Shown here one piece after another: positions 51,922-61,143 of a stretch of 64,000 nt of DNA. This stretch comes from Chthonomonas sp. (GTDB lineage: Bacteria; Armatimonadota; Fimbriimonadia; Fimbriimonadales; Fimbriimonadaceae), in assembly GCA_016788585.1 (NCBI GenBank), contig JAEURP010000006.1, positions 1-64,000 on the forward strand, written 5' to 3'. Positions within the stretch are counted from its first letter, which is position 1. The number at the start of each line of letters is the position of its first letter. The translations under genes were made by a program, and so were the position numbers. The notes under the pieces were generated by a model. It was not told the DNA's origin. It made no database searches and saw only the letters and a program-made list of their open reading frames with translations.

Positions 51922-53358
51922 ATGTCCCAAGTATCATCAGCTTCATTGAACGAGCCAGCAGCCACGCCTCCAATCATCGACCCCGCACAATCAACCGCCA
52001 TCTTGTGGCGCTGGGCGCTCGTTCTTTCCTTTTTCCTGCTGGTAATCGCGATGACGTTCGATGCACGCGCCCGCAGAACGGCAAAAGCCGAAGAAGGAGT
52101 CTCTTCCACCGATCTTTTGCCGGTCCAACTCGCGCTTCAGATGGAGAGCCTCGCCCGGTTTAGCGAATCAAATGGCAGCCCGGAGGGGGCAGCGAGCTAT
52201 CGAAGTTCATCGACGCAGGCCCTAACCGAATCACTTGAATCAGCCTCCAAGCAACGCACGAAGAGCTTTCAAAATGCGGCGTTTTATGCGGCGATTGCCA
52301 CCTCACTGAAGCAGACTATTCCGAACGATGTCATCCAGAAACTGAGCAAGGAACAATCGCCGCAAGGCAAGGCAGTTTTGGAACTCTACACCTCGCCTAA
52401 GCTTTCCGAAAAACGCTCCCGTGAATTGGCAAATCAGGTCACCAAGGTCAATGGGATTGGCTCGATACTAGCGTATCAAGCGCTGGAAAAAGGGGGTGAC
52501 AAACATGCCATCGAGCAGGCATATCCCAAGGAAAAGTTCCTCATTCTGTTCGGGCTCGGCATGATCATGGTCGCCGGATTGGTTGGTGGCGTCGCTGCTT
52601 GGATTTATTACTTCAACAACCGAGACCACGAGGCTTGGAAGGTACTCGACCACCCTTTCTCGTTCGCTACAAACAGCCAAGCTTCAACTCTTGGCGTTCT
52701 CGCCGCAGGCCTTTTTGGCCTGTTCATGGTGAATAGCGAAATGTTCGCAAGTGCTTTTGAAGGACAGCCTGAGCACATTATCGTCTTTGGGAGTTCTTTC
52801 ATCTTTATGCTGATGCTCTTGGGCATCATCTCAGTTCTTCGACTGGGCGGTCGAACCCTATACGCGGGGCTTAATCAAAGCCCATTTTCACTTGGAAAGC
52901 AAGTCTTCCTTGGACTGGCCGGCTGGGCCGCCAATTTGCCAGTGATCGTGGTTCTTATCGGCCTGCTATCAAACTGGATCAAGAATAGCAATGCTGATCA
53001 TCCGATCAACGAAATGCTCTCCGCCGGAGGCGGGCCAGCCGCTGCATTCGCACTCCTCTTTGCCGGTGCGGTCGTTGCGCCAGTTTGGGAAGAGATCGCT
53101 TTTCGGGGTGCCCTCTTTGGGGGTCTGCGCGTGGCGCTAAGTCGCTTCAAATTTGGCCTGCCTCTAGCGATCTTCCTGACCAGTTTTGCCTTTGCAGCCA
53201 TCCATCCGCAGGGGCCAGCTCTTTGGCTGATGCTCGGCTGGCTTAGCGTGACCGGCTGCTTTCTTACCTACCGGACCCGATCGATCGTGCCCGCAATCGT
53301 CATGCATGCGGTACACAACGGGATGCTGTTCTTGATGAGCATGACGCTAATGAGCTGA
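51922..53358 (+). CDS. CPBP family intramembrane glutamic protease
   Basis: 478 residues. An N-terminal anchor at ~30-50 precedes a long soluble helical region, then about eight membrane helices. Catalytic motifs are in order: PVWEEIAFRGALFGGL (EExxxR), FAAIHPQGP and HAVHNG near the end. It belongs to the CAAX-protease/bacteriocin-processing (Abi/CPBP) group. The stop overlaps the cysteine desulfurase start by one base (TGATG), so the two are translationally coupled. Confidence 0.88.
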   Translation: MSQVSSASLNEPAATPPIIDPAQSTAILWRWALVLSFFLLVIAMTFDARARRTAKAEEGVSSTDLLPVQLALQMESLARFSESNGSPEGAASYRSSSTQALTESLESASKQRTKSFQNAAFYAAIATSLKQTIPNDVIQKLSKEQSPQGKAVLELYTSPKLSEKRSRELANQVTKVNGIGSILAYQALEKGGDKHAIEQAYPKEKFLILFGLGMIMVAGLVGGVAAWIYYFNNRDHEAWKVLDHPFSFATNSQASTLGVLAAGLFGLFMVNSEMFASAFEGQPEHIIVFGSSFIFMLMLLGIISVLRLGGRTLYAGLNQSPFSLGKQVFLGLAGWAANLPVIVVLIGLLSNWIKNSNADHPINEMLSAGGGPAAAFALLFAGAVVAPVWEEIAFRGALFGGLRVALSRFKFGLPLAIFLTSFAFAAIHPQGPALWLMLGWLSVTGCFLTYRTRSIVPAIVMHAVHNGMLFLMSMTLMS

Positions 53359-54479
53359 TGGAGCGCATTTACCTCGATCATGCCGCTACGACCCCGTTGG
53401 ACCCACGCGTCCGCGAGGCAATGTTGCCTTGGCTATCGGAGTTTGGAAATCCCTCCAGTTTGAGTTTGGAGGGCAGACGGGCTCGGGCCGCAATCGATGA
53501 AGCACGCGAAATCTCCGCCTCACGCTTAGGCTGCTTGTTCGGCGAAGTTCACTTTTTGGCGTCTGGAACAGAGTCATGCAATTTGGCTTTGCTCGGATGC
53601 GCTAGGGCAGCCTTACAGAAGGGGATCGGGCGGCCGCGCATTCTGGCAAGTGCAGTTGAGCACCATGCTGTCCTGCATACGGCCCCCATCCTGGCTGAAC
53701 TCGGGTTCACGCTTGAAACGGTCGCGGTAGATAGGCTCGGACGAGTCGATCTCGATGCACTTTCGGATGCCCTTCGCGACGACGTCCTTTTGGTGAGCGT
53801 GATGACGGCCAACAACGAACTGGGAACCCGTCAACCCATCGAAGAGATTTCGCGGTTGACTCGAGAAGTTGGGGCGTACTTCCATACCGATGCCATCCAG
53901 ACGCTGGGGTGCGACTCAGCCACCGCAGACCAATTGGGCTGCGACCTTCTGTCAGCGACGGCGCACAAGTTCTATGGGCCAAAAGGGGCAGCGCTTCTGT
54001 ATGTTCGCTCCGGGACTCCGATGTCTCCTATTGTCGTCGGGGGAGGGCAAGAGCGCGAGCAACGAGCCGGCACAGAGAATGTGATGGCAATTGTTGGCCT
54101 TGGGGAGGCAATTAAGGTTTCCGGTCCAGACGCCCATGTCTCTGAAGCCCGGGATGCTTTTTACGAGAACTTGGATTGCGATTGGGTTCGGAGTGTGCTG
54201 GCGGAAATTCCATGCTTGGCGGGACACGCGCATGTCCGATTCCCCAGTGTCTCTGCAGAAACTCTACTGATAAAGCTGGACCGGATGGGAATCAGTGCGA
54301 GCAGTGGGGCGGCTTGTAGCAGCGGTTCAATCGAGCCAAGCCACGTCCTGCTTGCTTGCGGACTACCGGAATCGGAAGCGCGCGAATGCGTCCGGTTTAC
54401 CTTTGGGAAAGGGCAAGATGCCGAAATCGGTGCAAGAGCCGCGAAGATCGTGAGTGCCGCGCTTGCAGAACTAAATTAG
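53358..54479 (+). CDS. Cysteine desulfurase, NifS/IscS type
   Basis: 373 residues. PLP enzyme with LDHAATTPLDPRV at the N-terminus, VEHHAVL, HTDAIQTLG, PLP Lys in SATAHKFYGPKG, and the persulfide Cys in SSGAACSSGSIEPSHVL. It donates sulfur for Fe-S clusters or tRNA thiolation. No iscU or thiI is adjacent. It overlaps the CPBP protease gene by one base. Confidence 0.92.
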   Translation: MERIYLDHAATTPLDPRVREAMLPWLSEFGNPSSLSLEGRRARAAIDEAREISASRLGCLFGEVHFLASGTESCNLALLGCARAALQKGIGRPRILASAVEHHAVLHTAPILAELGFTLETVAVDRLGRVDLDALSDALRDDVLLVSVMTANNELGTRQPIEEISRLTREVGAYFHTDAIQTLGCDSATADQLGCDLLSATAHKFYGPKGAALLYVRSGTPMSPIVVGGGQEREQRAGTENVMAIVGLGEAIKVSGPDAHVSEARDAFYENLDCDWVRSVLAEIPCLAGHAHVRFPSVSAETLLIKLDRMGISASSGAACSSGSIEPSHVLLACGLPESEARECVRFTFGKGQDAEIGARAAKIVSAALAELN

Positions 54480-54569
54480 CCGCCATAACGTTCTCGCTGC
54501 AAGGAATTGACGAGAATTGCGCTGTATAAGATCAAATTCTGGGCCGTACCACACGAAGGTTAAGAAAAG

Positions 54570-54597
54570 TTGCACAAAAGCGATTTTTCGCGTGCAA
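54570..54597. other. Stem-loop in the gap before the prepilin gene
   Basis: TTGCAC...GTGCAA encloses GCGA-TTTT-TCGC, with an AAAA bulge. It may end transcription from the desulfurase gene or be part of the prepilin control region. Downstream, TATAAA (54615-54620) ends five bases before the ATG at 54626 and is a likely -10. Nothing else is seen in 54480-54625. Confidence 0.35.
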
Positions 54598-54625
54598 AGC
54601 GTCCGAAAGTCCTGTATAAAGAAAT

Positions 54626-55597
54626 ATGCTTGAACGTCAAGCTAGAACTAATAAAAAAGCGTTTACGCTTATTGAGCTTCTCGTAGTCATCGCGATTATC
54701 GCGATTCTGGCCGCTATTCTGTTCCCCGTGTTTGCTCAGGCAAGGGCCGCGGCCATGAAAACTATCGACATTAGCAACATGCGTCAGATCACCATGGCAC
54801 ACAACATGTATGCCACCGATAATGACGACCATATGCCACGCTCCAACAGCGGGGGATATGTCGGTTGTTGGGGATGCGGGCCACCCGATACCGTCCCTGG
54901 CGTCGTCATGATGCCTTACGTCAAGAATGAAGATGTCTTTTACAGTGCTCTAGAACCCTGGGGCAAAGACAAGATGAGAATCATTCGTGACCACGCTTCT
55001 GATATGGGTTGGAATGTCAACAACTTGACCGCAGCGCAACGCCTTTACGCGTTGATGGTGCGATCGAATGTTGGATACAACTATCTGTTCTTTAGCCCGT
55101 GGCGCAATTTGCCGCAGGCTCAGGGCGGACAGACCTCCTACTCACTCTCCTTGGGTGAGATTGGAAATCCATCAGCCACTCTTCAATGGGCATCAAGCAT
55201 TTGGTGGCGACTTCCGAGCGGACAGATCTCGGGTGCCGGCAACTGGGTGATCGAAGCACCATGCGACCGCGACATCAACAACAATGTTTTGAAGCCTCGA
55301 AACATGTTTGTTGGCCCGGGCAGCGATAACTCAGGCTATCAGTACACCAGCGGTTGGTGTCTGAATACTTGCTCCGTAGCGAACTACTGGTTGGCATACG
55401 GCGGCATGTGGCCATTCCACAATCAGCAAAAGACAGGAACGCAACCTGGCCTGAAAGACGGACACGTTGTCGCTGGATTTGCTGACGGTAGTGTGAAGTC
55501 CATTTGGGTACGACGAACTATGATGGGTTGCAACCCGTTGGGAACCTTGCAGGGCCGCGTGTTCGACAAGGAAGCCTACATTTGGGATCTCGAATGA
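54626..55597 (+). CDS. Type IV prepilin-like (H-X9-DG/DUF1559-type) protein
   Basis: 323 residues. The prepilin cleavage site and N-helix are KKA-FTLIELLVVIAIIAIL, followed by FPVFAQAR, a string very common in Armatimonadota pseudopilins. A C-terminal H-x-DGHVVAGFADGSVKS fits the H-X9-DG end motif of this family. It would be processed by a prepilin peptidase and assembled or displayed at the envelope. The start has TATAAA five bases upstream. It overlaps the following lipoprotein gene by four bases (ATGA). Confidence 0.92.
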   Translation: MLERQARTNKKAFTLIELLVVIAIIAILAAILFPVFAQARAAAMKTIDISNMRQITMAHNMYATDNDDHMPRSNSGGYVGCWGCGPPDTVPGVVMMPYVKNEDVFYSALEPWGKDKMRIIRDHASDMGWNVNNLTAAQRLYALMVRSNVGYNYLFFSPWRNLPQAQGGQTSYSLSLGEIGNPSATLQWASSIWWRLPSGQISGAGNWVIEAPCDRDINNNVLKPRNMFVGPGSDNSGYQYTSGWCLNTCSVANYWLAYGGMWPFHNQQKTGTQPGLKDGHVVAGFADGSVKSIWVRRTMMGCNPLGTLQGRVFDKEAYIWDLE

Positions 55598-55782
55598 ACT
55601 TTCGCTGGACTATCGCAATAGCGCTGGTGGCGGGCTGTTTGGCGGGATGCGGCGATGCCCCTCCCAAAAAGGAGGAGTCGCTCGACCAGTGGATGAAGGA
55701 GAATCCTGATGCGTCGGGTGAAAAGGCTGTGAAAGAAAAACCCGCCGAAGGTGAGCCAGCACCAGTCAAAAAGGGCAAATAA
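55594..55782 (+). CDS. Small lipoprotein
   Basis: 62 residues. Signal TIAIALVAGCLAGC with lipobox, then a short charged and Pro/Lys/Glu-rich tail ending in KKGK. The start overlaps the prepilin stop (ATGA), so the two are co-translated, as is common for small lipoproteins behind Armatimonadota/Planctomycete prepilins. Function unknown. Confidence 0.8.
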   Translation: MNFRWTIAIALVAGCLAGCGDAPPKKEESLDQWMKENPDASGEKAVKEKPAEGEPAPVKKGK

Positions 55783-55786
55783 CCAA

Positions 55787-55810
55787 ATCGCCAGCCGAAA
55801 GGCTGGCGAT
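55787..55810 (+). terminator. Terminator hairpin after the prepilin-lipoprotein pair
   Basis: ATCGCCAGCC-GAAA-GGCTGGCGAT, a perfect 10-bp stem with a GAAA tetraloop, followed by TTCCCTTT. Confidence 0.7.
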
Positions 55811-55848
55811 TCCCTTTGGTTTAGCCGATAAGTTCAATTGAGGTTGCC

Positions 55849-56649
55849 ATGGTAGACTCACCGAGCAACTTTTCAGCAAGGACAATGGGCAAAGAGAACT
55901 TCTACTGGACAATCAGAAACCTGGCCAAGAAGTGCTACCGCGCCTTCGTTCCACGAGAAGGCGACAAAGAACGACTTGCCTTCTACAAGCAGTTCATTTC
56001 GCGGGACGATGTGGTCTTCGACATCGGCGCTAACATGGGAAATCGAACTAGAATCTTCTTGCGCCTCGGAGCCAGGGTCGTTGCGGTCGAGCCTCAACAC
56101 AAGTGCTGCATGAGTTTGAGGTCCGAGTTCGGAGACCGAATTCACCTCTTTGAGGGCGGGGCAGGCAAGGAGGTTGGCGTGAAGAAGTTTTATGCCAATG
56201 AGTCCACTGTTCTTTCCTCGTTTTCCGAGGATTGGATTGAGACCATGAAGGAGAGTGGTCGCTCTAACGATGCCGCATGGAGCGCCCCCGTCGAGTTACA
56301 GATGACCACGCTCGACAAGTTGATTGAACAGCACGGCGTTCCGAAGTTCATTAAGATTGATGTCGAGGGTTATGAGCTCGAGGTGTTGAGTGGACTAACT
56401 CAGCCAGCCGAAATGATCTCCTTTGAGTACACGGTGCCCGAAAGCCTTTCGAACCTAATTGCATGTCTGCAGAGAGTGTCATCCATCTACGCGGATGACG
56501 TGGAATTCAACTATGCCGTCGCGGAAAACATGTCGTTCGAATCGGACTCATGGCTCTCAGCGGATGACATTATCAAGATCATGAGCGCGGACGACTTCGC
56601 GGTAAAAGGATCTGGAGATGTGTACGTTCGGCGACGCAGAACCCACTAA
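55849..56649 (+). CDS. FkbM family methyltransferase
   Basis: 266 residues. AdoMet site VFDIGANMGNRTRIF, then ARVVAVEPQ, and the family mark IKIDVEGYELEVLSGL. FkbM-type enzymes O-methylate sugars or polyketides; the substrate is unknown. GAGG lies six bases before the ATG. It ends one base before the CCA end of the convergent tRNA-Gln gene. Confidence 0.88.
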   Translation: MVDSPSNFSARTMGKENFYWTIRNLAKKCYRAFVPREGDKERLAFYKQFISRDDVVFDIGANMGNRTRIFLRLGARVVAVEPQHKCCMSLRSEFGDRIHLFEGGAGKEVGVKKFYANESTVLSSFSEDWIETMKESGRSNDAAWSAPVELQMTTLDKLIEQHGVPKFIKIDVEGYELEVLSGLTQPAEMISFEYTVPESLSNLIACLQRVSSIYADDVEFNYAVAENMSFESDSWLSADDIIKIMSADDFAVKGSGDVYVRRRRTH

Positions 56650-56650
56650 G

Positions 56651-56724
56651 TGGCTGCCCGAGATGGATTCGAACCACCGTTACCTGGGCCAGAACCAGGC
56701 GTCCTGCCACTAGACGATCGGGCA
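56651..56724 (-). tRNA. tRNA-Gln (anticodon CUG)
   Basis: On the minus strand: acceptor TGCCCGA pairs with TCGGGCA, anticodon stem CCTGG/CCAGG encloses loop TTCTGGC (CTG at 34-36), T-loop GGTTCGAATCC, discriminator G and encoded CCA. 74 bases including CCA. It starts 31 bases after the stop of the half-length carB, on the same strand, so it may be in the same transcript. Confidence 0.95.
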
Positions 56725-56755
56725 ATGCAGGTTCCTTACGATACCATTTTTGAGC

Positions 56756-58645
56756 TTATTGACTCACAAGGTCACTTTCAATCCCAGTTGTACTGTAGAA
56801 GTACGGAGTTTGAGATTCGAACTCGCCAGCACAGGTGTCGACCATTTTAAACACGGCCCCGCCGGAGTGCTCCTTCAGCTTGCCAACGGCAAAGAACCGA
56901 GCCAAGAACACTGGATCATTGGCATCGTATTTCGACCAGAAGGCATCGAACTCTGATTTTGCGACTGGGTTGCTGGCAATTGCTACACCAAGGGCCTCGA
57001 TGCCTCGATCGAATTGCCCTGCTTGAATGGCCTCGGGATTGGCGAGGCCAGACAGCGCTTCCTTCTGCCTCTCCATGTCGGCCACGAGTTCGCCCGTTAC
57101 ACCAAGGTAGCTCGCAATCTGATCATAGCTAAACCCAAGCTCAAACGCGCGACGCAAGACGCTGTCCATGATCTCAGGCGTTGTTGAAAAGCTCTCGAAG
57201 TGAAGTAGCGCTTGCTCCACGGCGACCAACTCCTTCATCTTTTCCAAGAACCACGTATCAACCCGACATAGGCGATTGATGCGGCCGATATCCCATCCGC
57301 GGCGAAGACCTTCTGCAATAGCCCACAGCCGTTCATCTGTTGGCACACGAATGGCCTGCTCAAGTTCTTCATCGCTTAGGGGTGAGTCAGCAGGCGGCCC
57401 ACCCATTACAGAACGTCGTCCAGCGAATTTCTCGTGCCAGAGGTCCTTTTGCCGAACCTCAAGTCCTCGAATCGCTTTGAGAAAGGCTGTCTCGAACGAT
57501 CTATCGATGGCCATGACCTCGCCAGTCGCCTTCATCTGGGTAAAGAGAGTACGGTCACCTGACTCAAACTTATCAAATGGCCATCGAGGAATCTTGACCA
57601 CGCAGTAATCGAGTGCTGGCTCGAAACAGGCCTTTGTCGTGCCCGTGACCTGGTTCTCGATTTCATCAAGGGTTTTGCCAACCGCGATCTTTGCGGCGAC
57701 TCGTGCGATGGGATAGCCCGTCGCCTTCGAGGCGAGAGCTGACGACCTGGAAACCCTAGGGTTCACTTCGATGATGTAATAGTCAAAGCTCTCCGGAGAA
57801 AGGGCCAACTGAACATTGCATCCTCCCTCGATCTTGAGTGCGCGGATAATCTTCAGTGCCGCGGTTCGCAACATGTGGTATTCAATATCGCTGAGCGTTT
57901 GGCTCGGGGCGATCACGATGGAATCCCCAGTGTGAACGCCCATCGGGTCGAAGTTCTCCATGTTGCAGATCGTAATGCAGTTGCCTGCGCCGTCACGCAT
58001 TACTTCGTACTCGACTTCCTTCCAGCCCAGCAAAGAGCGCTCTACCATGATTTGGGAGCGCATCGAGAGCTTGAGCCCGTTGCTACCAATGGCTCTCAAG
58101 TCCTCCCGCGTGGTCGCGATTCCGCCGCCAGTACCACCGAGCGTGTATGCGGGGCGAACGATGCATGGATATGGAACTTCATCCAGAATTGCCTCAAGTT
58201 GCTCTTCGGATTCTACGATCCAACTCTCGGGGACGGGTTCGTTCAATTCACGCATAAGGGCCCGAAAAGCCTCTCGATCCTCAGCCTGTTGAATGGCCGA
58301 TAATGGCGTACCCAGCATCTTCACGTTGTGCTTTTCGAGCACACCCCGTTGAGCTAGAGCCGAGGCCAGATTAAGACCAGTCTGTCCCCCTAAAGTCGGC
58401 AAGAGTCCCTCTGGCTTCTCGCGCTCGATGACACGCTCGCAGAACTCGGGCGTTAGCGGCTCAATGTAAACACGATCCGCAGTTTCCTCGTCGGTCATGA
58501 TTGTTGCGGGGTTGGAATTGATGAGCACAACCTCGTGCCCCTCTTCACGCAGGGACTTGCAGGCTTGAGTTCCGGCATAGTCGAACTCTGCGGCCTGGCC
58601 AATCACGATGGGCCCCGATCCAATCACTAGGATCTTCATTCCCAT
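56756..58645 (-). CDS. carB: Carbamoyl-phosphate synthase large subunit, N-terminal half only
   Basis: 629 residues; a whole CarB has about 1070. It contains the carboxyphosphate ATP-grasp domain ([57 protein letters not shown]) and the oligomerisation domain. It stops just after [19 protein letters not shown], exactly at the linker to the second ATP-grasp domain, so this looks like a split CarB as in some archaea and Aquifex. The other half and carA are not in the window. The start may also be ATG 58639. Confidence 0.9.
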   Translation of the reverse strand: MGMKILVIGSGPIVIGQAAEFDYAGTQACKSLREEGHEVVLINSNPATIMTDEETADRVYIEPLTPEFCERVIEREKPEGLLPTLGGQTGLNLASALAQRGVLEKHNVKMLGTPLSAIQQAEDREAFRALMRELNEPVPESWIVESEEQLEAILDEVPYPCIVRPAYTLGGTGGGIATTREDLRAIGSNGLKLSMRSQIMVERSLLGWKEVEYEVMRDGAGNCITICNMENFDPMGVHTGDSIVIAPSQTLSDIEYHMLRTAALKIIRALKIEGGCNVQLALSPESFDYYIIEVNPRVSRSSALASKATGYPIARVAAKIAVGKTLDEIENQVTGTTKACFEPALDYCVVKIPRWPFDKFESGDRTLFTQMKATGEVMAIDRSFETAFLKAIRGLEVRQKDLWHEKFAGRRSVMGGPPADSPLSDEELEQAIRVPTDERLWAIAEGLRRGWDIGRINRLCRVDTWFLEKMKELVAVEQALLHFESFSTTPEIMDSVLRRAFELGFSYDQIASYLGVTGELVADMERQKEALSGLANPEAIQAGQFDRGIEALGVAIASNPVAKSEFDAFWSKYDANDPVFLARFFAVGKLKEHSGGAVFKMVDTCAGEFESQTPYFYSTTGIESDLVSQ

Positions 58646-58663
58646 TGATTGTGGCAGGTAGGG

Positions 58664-60082
58664 CTACTCGCCGGTCGCGCCAAAATTCGCGATGACCACG
58701 TCAATGTCGGCTGCGTCGACCTCATTCGAAAGGTCCGCATCGCCGCCAATCCCGTCAACATTTGTCATTCCAAAGTTTGCGATGACGAGATCGATGTCAG
58801 CGGCGTCTACTTCTGCACTTAAATCGATATCGCCGTTAGACAGGAGAAGGTTTGCGGTCGTCGAGGGGCTACCTGTCGTGTTTATGACTCCAGACCGCTT
58901 GCTAAGCCAAACATTGCCTTGCACGTAACGGACGACATAGGTGCCTCCAGTCGAAGGGTTTGGGTCGGCGATAGTGTAAGTTTGCGTTGGGCTCAGGGCA
59001 ACGGTTTGCGTACTCAAAAGGGTCACGCCAGCAGCGTCAAAGACCTGAAACGTCGCGGTCTTCGGCAGACGCGAGGAATCGACTTGGTCATCAAACGTGA
59101 GCTGCCCCGTGATAACCTTCGCATTTTGGTCGACGAGAAGCGAAATCGCTGGTTGGATGATGCCGTGGCGATTGGCTGGAGTCGGGTCAGATTCTGTGTC
59201 CCCGGTATACAACTCGCAGAATGGAAAAGTCGATCCGGAAGTGTTGGTGAAATCCTCAAACGTATAGCTTGGCGTGGGCGTAAATGTGCTTGCATCATCC
59301 GCCCAGTAGAGGTCGGTTGAACGAGAAACATTGGTTCCCGGATAGCGCGGCTCGCCGGGGGCCAACATATTGCCAAAGAGCGGTGAGCACACCACTATCG
59401 GGTTAAAAGGCGCAAATGTCGATCCAGAATAAGTTCCAAGCTCGACAACGATGGAAGCTGCAGTCGTCGTGTTCATTCCGCCTGGCAGCGCGATCGAGTT
59501 GGGCGTTGCACTGAGATCAAAGGGCAGTGCCTTGTATGGGCTCGTCCCAACTGAGAGGTTGGCGATTGTTACCATCACTCCTCCCAAAGCTTGAGATACT
59601 GCAGGGCCGTCTCCCGTGTTGTCAAATTTTCGCGCCGTGTAAATCTTGGCGGCAAAGTTGAGACTTCCTGAGGCTGGGGCGGTGGCTGCGGGATTCCAAT
59701 GAAACGCGATGTATGCACCCTTCGCCAAGCCATATGCGGTACCCGTGTTGAGCGCAGTGACGTCGTTAGCCCACATATACGCCCGATAGTTGCCGGGGAT
59801 CACCCAAAGGGGCTGTAAAGTCGACGGGGTTGTGCCCGTGGCTGGCAGGGCGTTGGCCTGCGAATTCATGCTGTCGAAAGCATATTTCCAGCTTGCAGCC
59901 CGTGCGTTTGCGGGTTCTGGCAATGCTTGAATGGGGCCAATTGGATTCCCAAAGAAATCAAGTGGTGCCCAACCAGTTGCCTCAACCGTTTCGATGAGGG
60001 AGGGATCGACGGGCACTGGACTTGGCCGCTGGGCGAATGAACTCGCTGTAAGGCCGGCAATCAGAAACAATGAGGAACGCAT
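58664..60082 (-). CDS. Secreted protein with dockerin-like calcium-binding repeats
   Basis: 472 residues. Signal peptide (SLFLIAGLTASSFAQ). A long beta-rich, Thr/Ser-rich body is followed by two C-terminal repeats, NGDIDLSAEVDAADIDLVI and GDADLSNEVDAADIDVVI, of the dockerin type I / EF-hand-loop kind. Such ends may hold calcium or attach the protein to a surface partner. No enzymatic domain recognised. It lies 18 bp upstream of carB on the same strand. Confidence 0.78.
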   Translation of the reverse strand: MRSSLFLIAGLTASSFAQRPSPVPVDPSLIETVEATGWAPLDFFGNPIGPIQALPEPANARAASWKYAFDSMNSQANALPATGTTPSTLQPLWVIPGNYRAYMWANDVTALNTGTAYGLAKGAYIAFHWNPAATAPASGSLNFAAKIYTARKFDNTGDGPAVSQALGGVMVTIANLSVGTSPYKALPFDLSATPNSIALPGGMNTTTAASIVVELGTYSGSTFAPFNPIVVCSPLFGNMLAPGEPRYPGTNVSRSTDLYWADDASTFTPTPSYTFEDFTNTSGSTFPFCELYTGDTESDPTPANRHGIIQPAISLLVDQNAKVITGQLTFDDQVDSSRLPKTATFQVFDAAGVTLLSTQTVALSPTQTYTIADPNPSTGGTYVVRYVQGNVWLSKRSGVINTTGSPSTTANLLLSNGDIDLSAEVDAADIDLVIANFGMTNVDGIGGDADLSNEVDAADIDVVIANFGATGE

Positions 60083-60169
60083 GGTCTATTGGAAATCGGT
60101 GGCAAGGGTGGTGCCAAATCCACCCGTAAGTGTACACGCAGAACCCTTGTTAGACCAATCTTTCCCTTA

Positions 60170-61105
60170 CTAGGTTCTTGCGAATCGCAATGAGTTCGTT
60201 TCTTCAAGGAGGTCATCGAACCACGCCGTCAGCTCGCCTTCCGGGACTGTTCGGCGAAATACGAACCAAGACTCATAGTGGAGGACTGATTCCCCAGTCG
60301 CAAGGCGCCGCAGATGCCCTAGTGTCTCGACCTCGAGCATATCGTGCCTGGTGAATGACTCGAAGTTACAGCCGTAGTCCGGATATTGGCCTCGGAGGTC
60401 TGCGCCAAAACGCTTCACGAACAAAAATCCGTCAGTCGCATAGCAAGCGATACCCTTTTCGACCAGCGCACCAAACTTGGTGGGGCCATCGATCAGCGGA
60501 TTTTGCTGCAAACGAACGGCGTCGTTCCCCCAAGTGAACCTAGGATCATCAAAGCGAGTGTAGGGCCAAACCACGATTGGCCGCGAAGGGAGCTTTGATG
60601 CCGCCGGAATTGGGGTGGTGACATGGCCGGGAATAATGCACTCTCCGCCGGGCCTCATCACTGTGATTGCCCATGGTGCCGCCTCTTGGGCCACCGGAGA
60701 AACGTTGTGGATCTGATGGGCCAATTCCAAGCCGCCAGAAAAGGGCGAGAGATAGAGGGTCTTCTCGAGCATAGACGGCCCCAATGAAGGCCGAAATCCG
60801 TAACTCGTCGTCAGCGATGGGTTTTCATCCTGCGCCTGCCCCGTCCAAGTATCAACCTTGCCATTCTCTGGTTCGTATGTTCTGGTCGTCAATTCGGGAG
60901 CGGTCCAAAGCCGGTGTCCCCCGTACCCATGGTATCCGGTGAGATTGGTTTGTCCACGCGTTTCGGGTTTTACAAAGAATAAGTTTCCTGAATCCTCAAA
61001 CTCAAGACCAATGACCCGGGGGCCGACGTCAAGAGTGACGTAAGCCGTGAGATCTCCCGAGCGTAGAGCGGCGCACCGCCAGCCCTCGTACGTGGTTTCG
61101 TCCAT
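60170..61105 (-). CDS. DUF4380-like galactose-mutarotase-fold protein
   Basis: 311 residues. The N-terminus (AYVTLDVGPRVIGLEF then HGYGGHRLWTAPE) and later VMRPGGECIIP follow DUF4380, a beta-sandwich family related to aldose 1-epimerases. No signal peptide. It may act on a sugar; activity not known. ATG 61105 has GATAAT six bases upstream on the same strand. Divergent from sucC, 38 bp away. Confidence 0.75.
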   Translation of the reverse strand: MDETTYEGWRCAALRSGDLTAYVTLDVGPRVIGLEFEDSGNLFFVKPETRGQTNLTGYHGYGGHRLWTAPELTTRTYEPENGKVDTWTGQAQDENPSLTTSYGFRPSLGPSMLEKTLYLSPFSGGLELAHQIHNVSPVAQEAAPWAITVMRPGGECIIPGHVTTPIPAASKLPSRPIVVWPYTRFDDPRFTWGNDAVRLQQNPLIDGPTKFGALVEKGIACYATDGFLFVKRFGADLRGQYPDYGCNFESFTRHDMLEVETLGHLRRLATGESVLHYESWFVFRRTVPEGELTAWFDDLLEETNSLRFART

Positions 61106-61111
61106 CGCGTC

Positions 61112-61117
61112 ATTATC
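61112..61117 (-). promoter_or_regulatory. -10-like GATAAT for the DUF4380 gene
   Basis: On the minus strand GATAAT is followed by six bases and the ATG at 61105. Confidence 0.35.
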
Positions 61118-61143
61118 CCTCGCGGGTACCCTTTGGGGGTTAC

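Noticed and set aside
56651-56724. tRNA-Gln as an integration site with a downstream island
   Set aside because: No integrase, no repeated tRNA end and no change in gene character on either side within the window.
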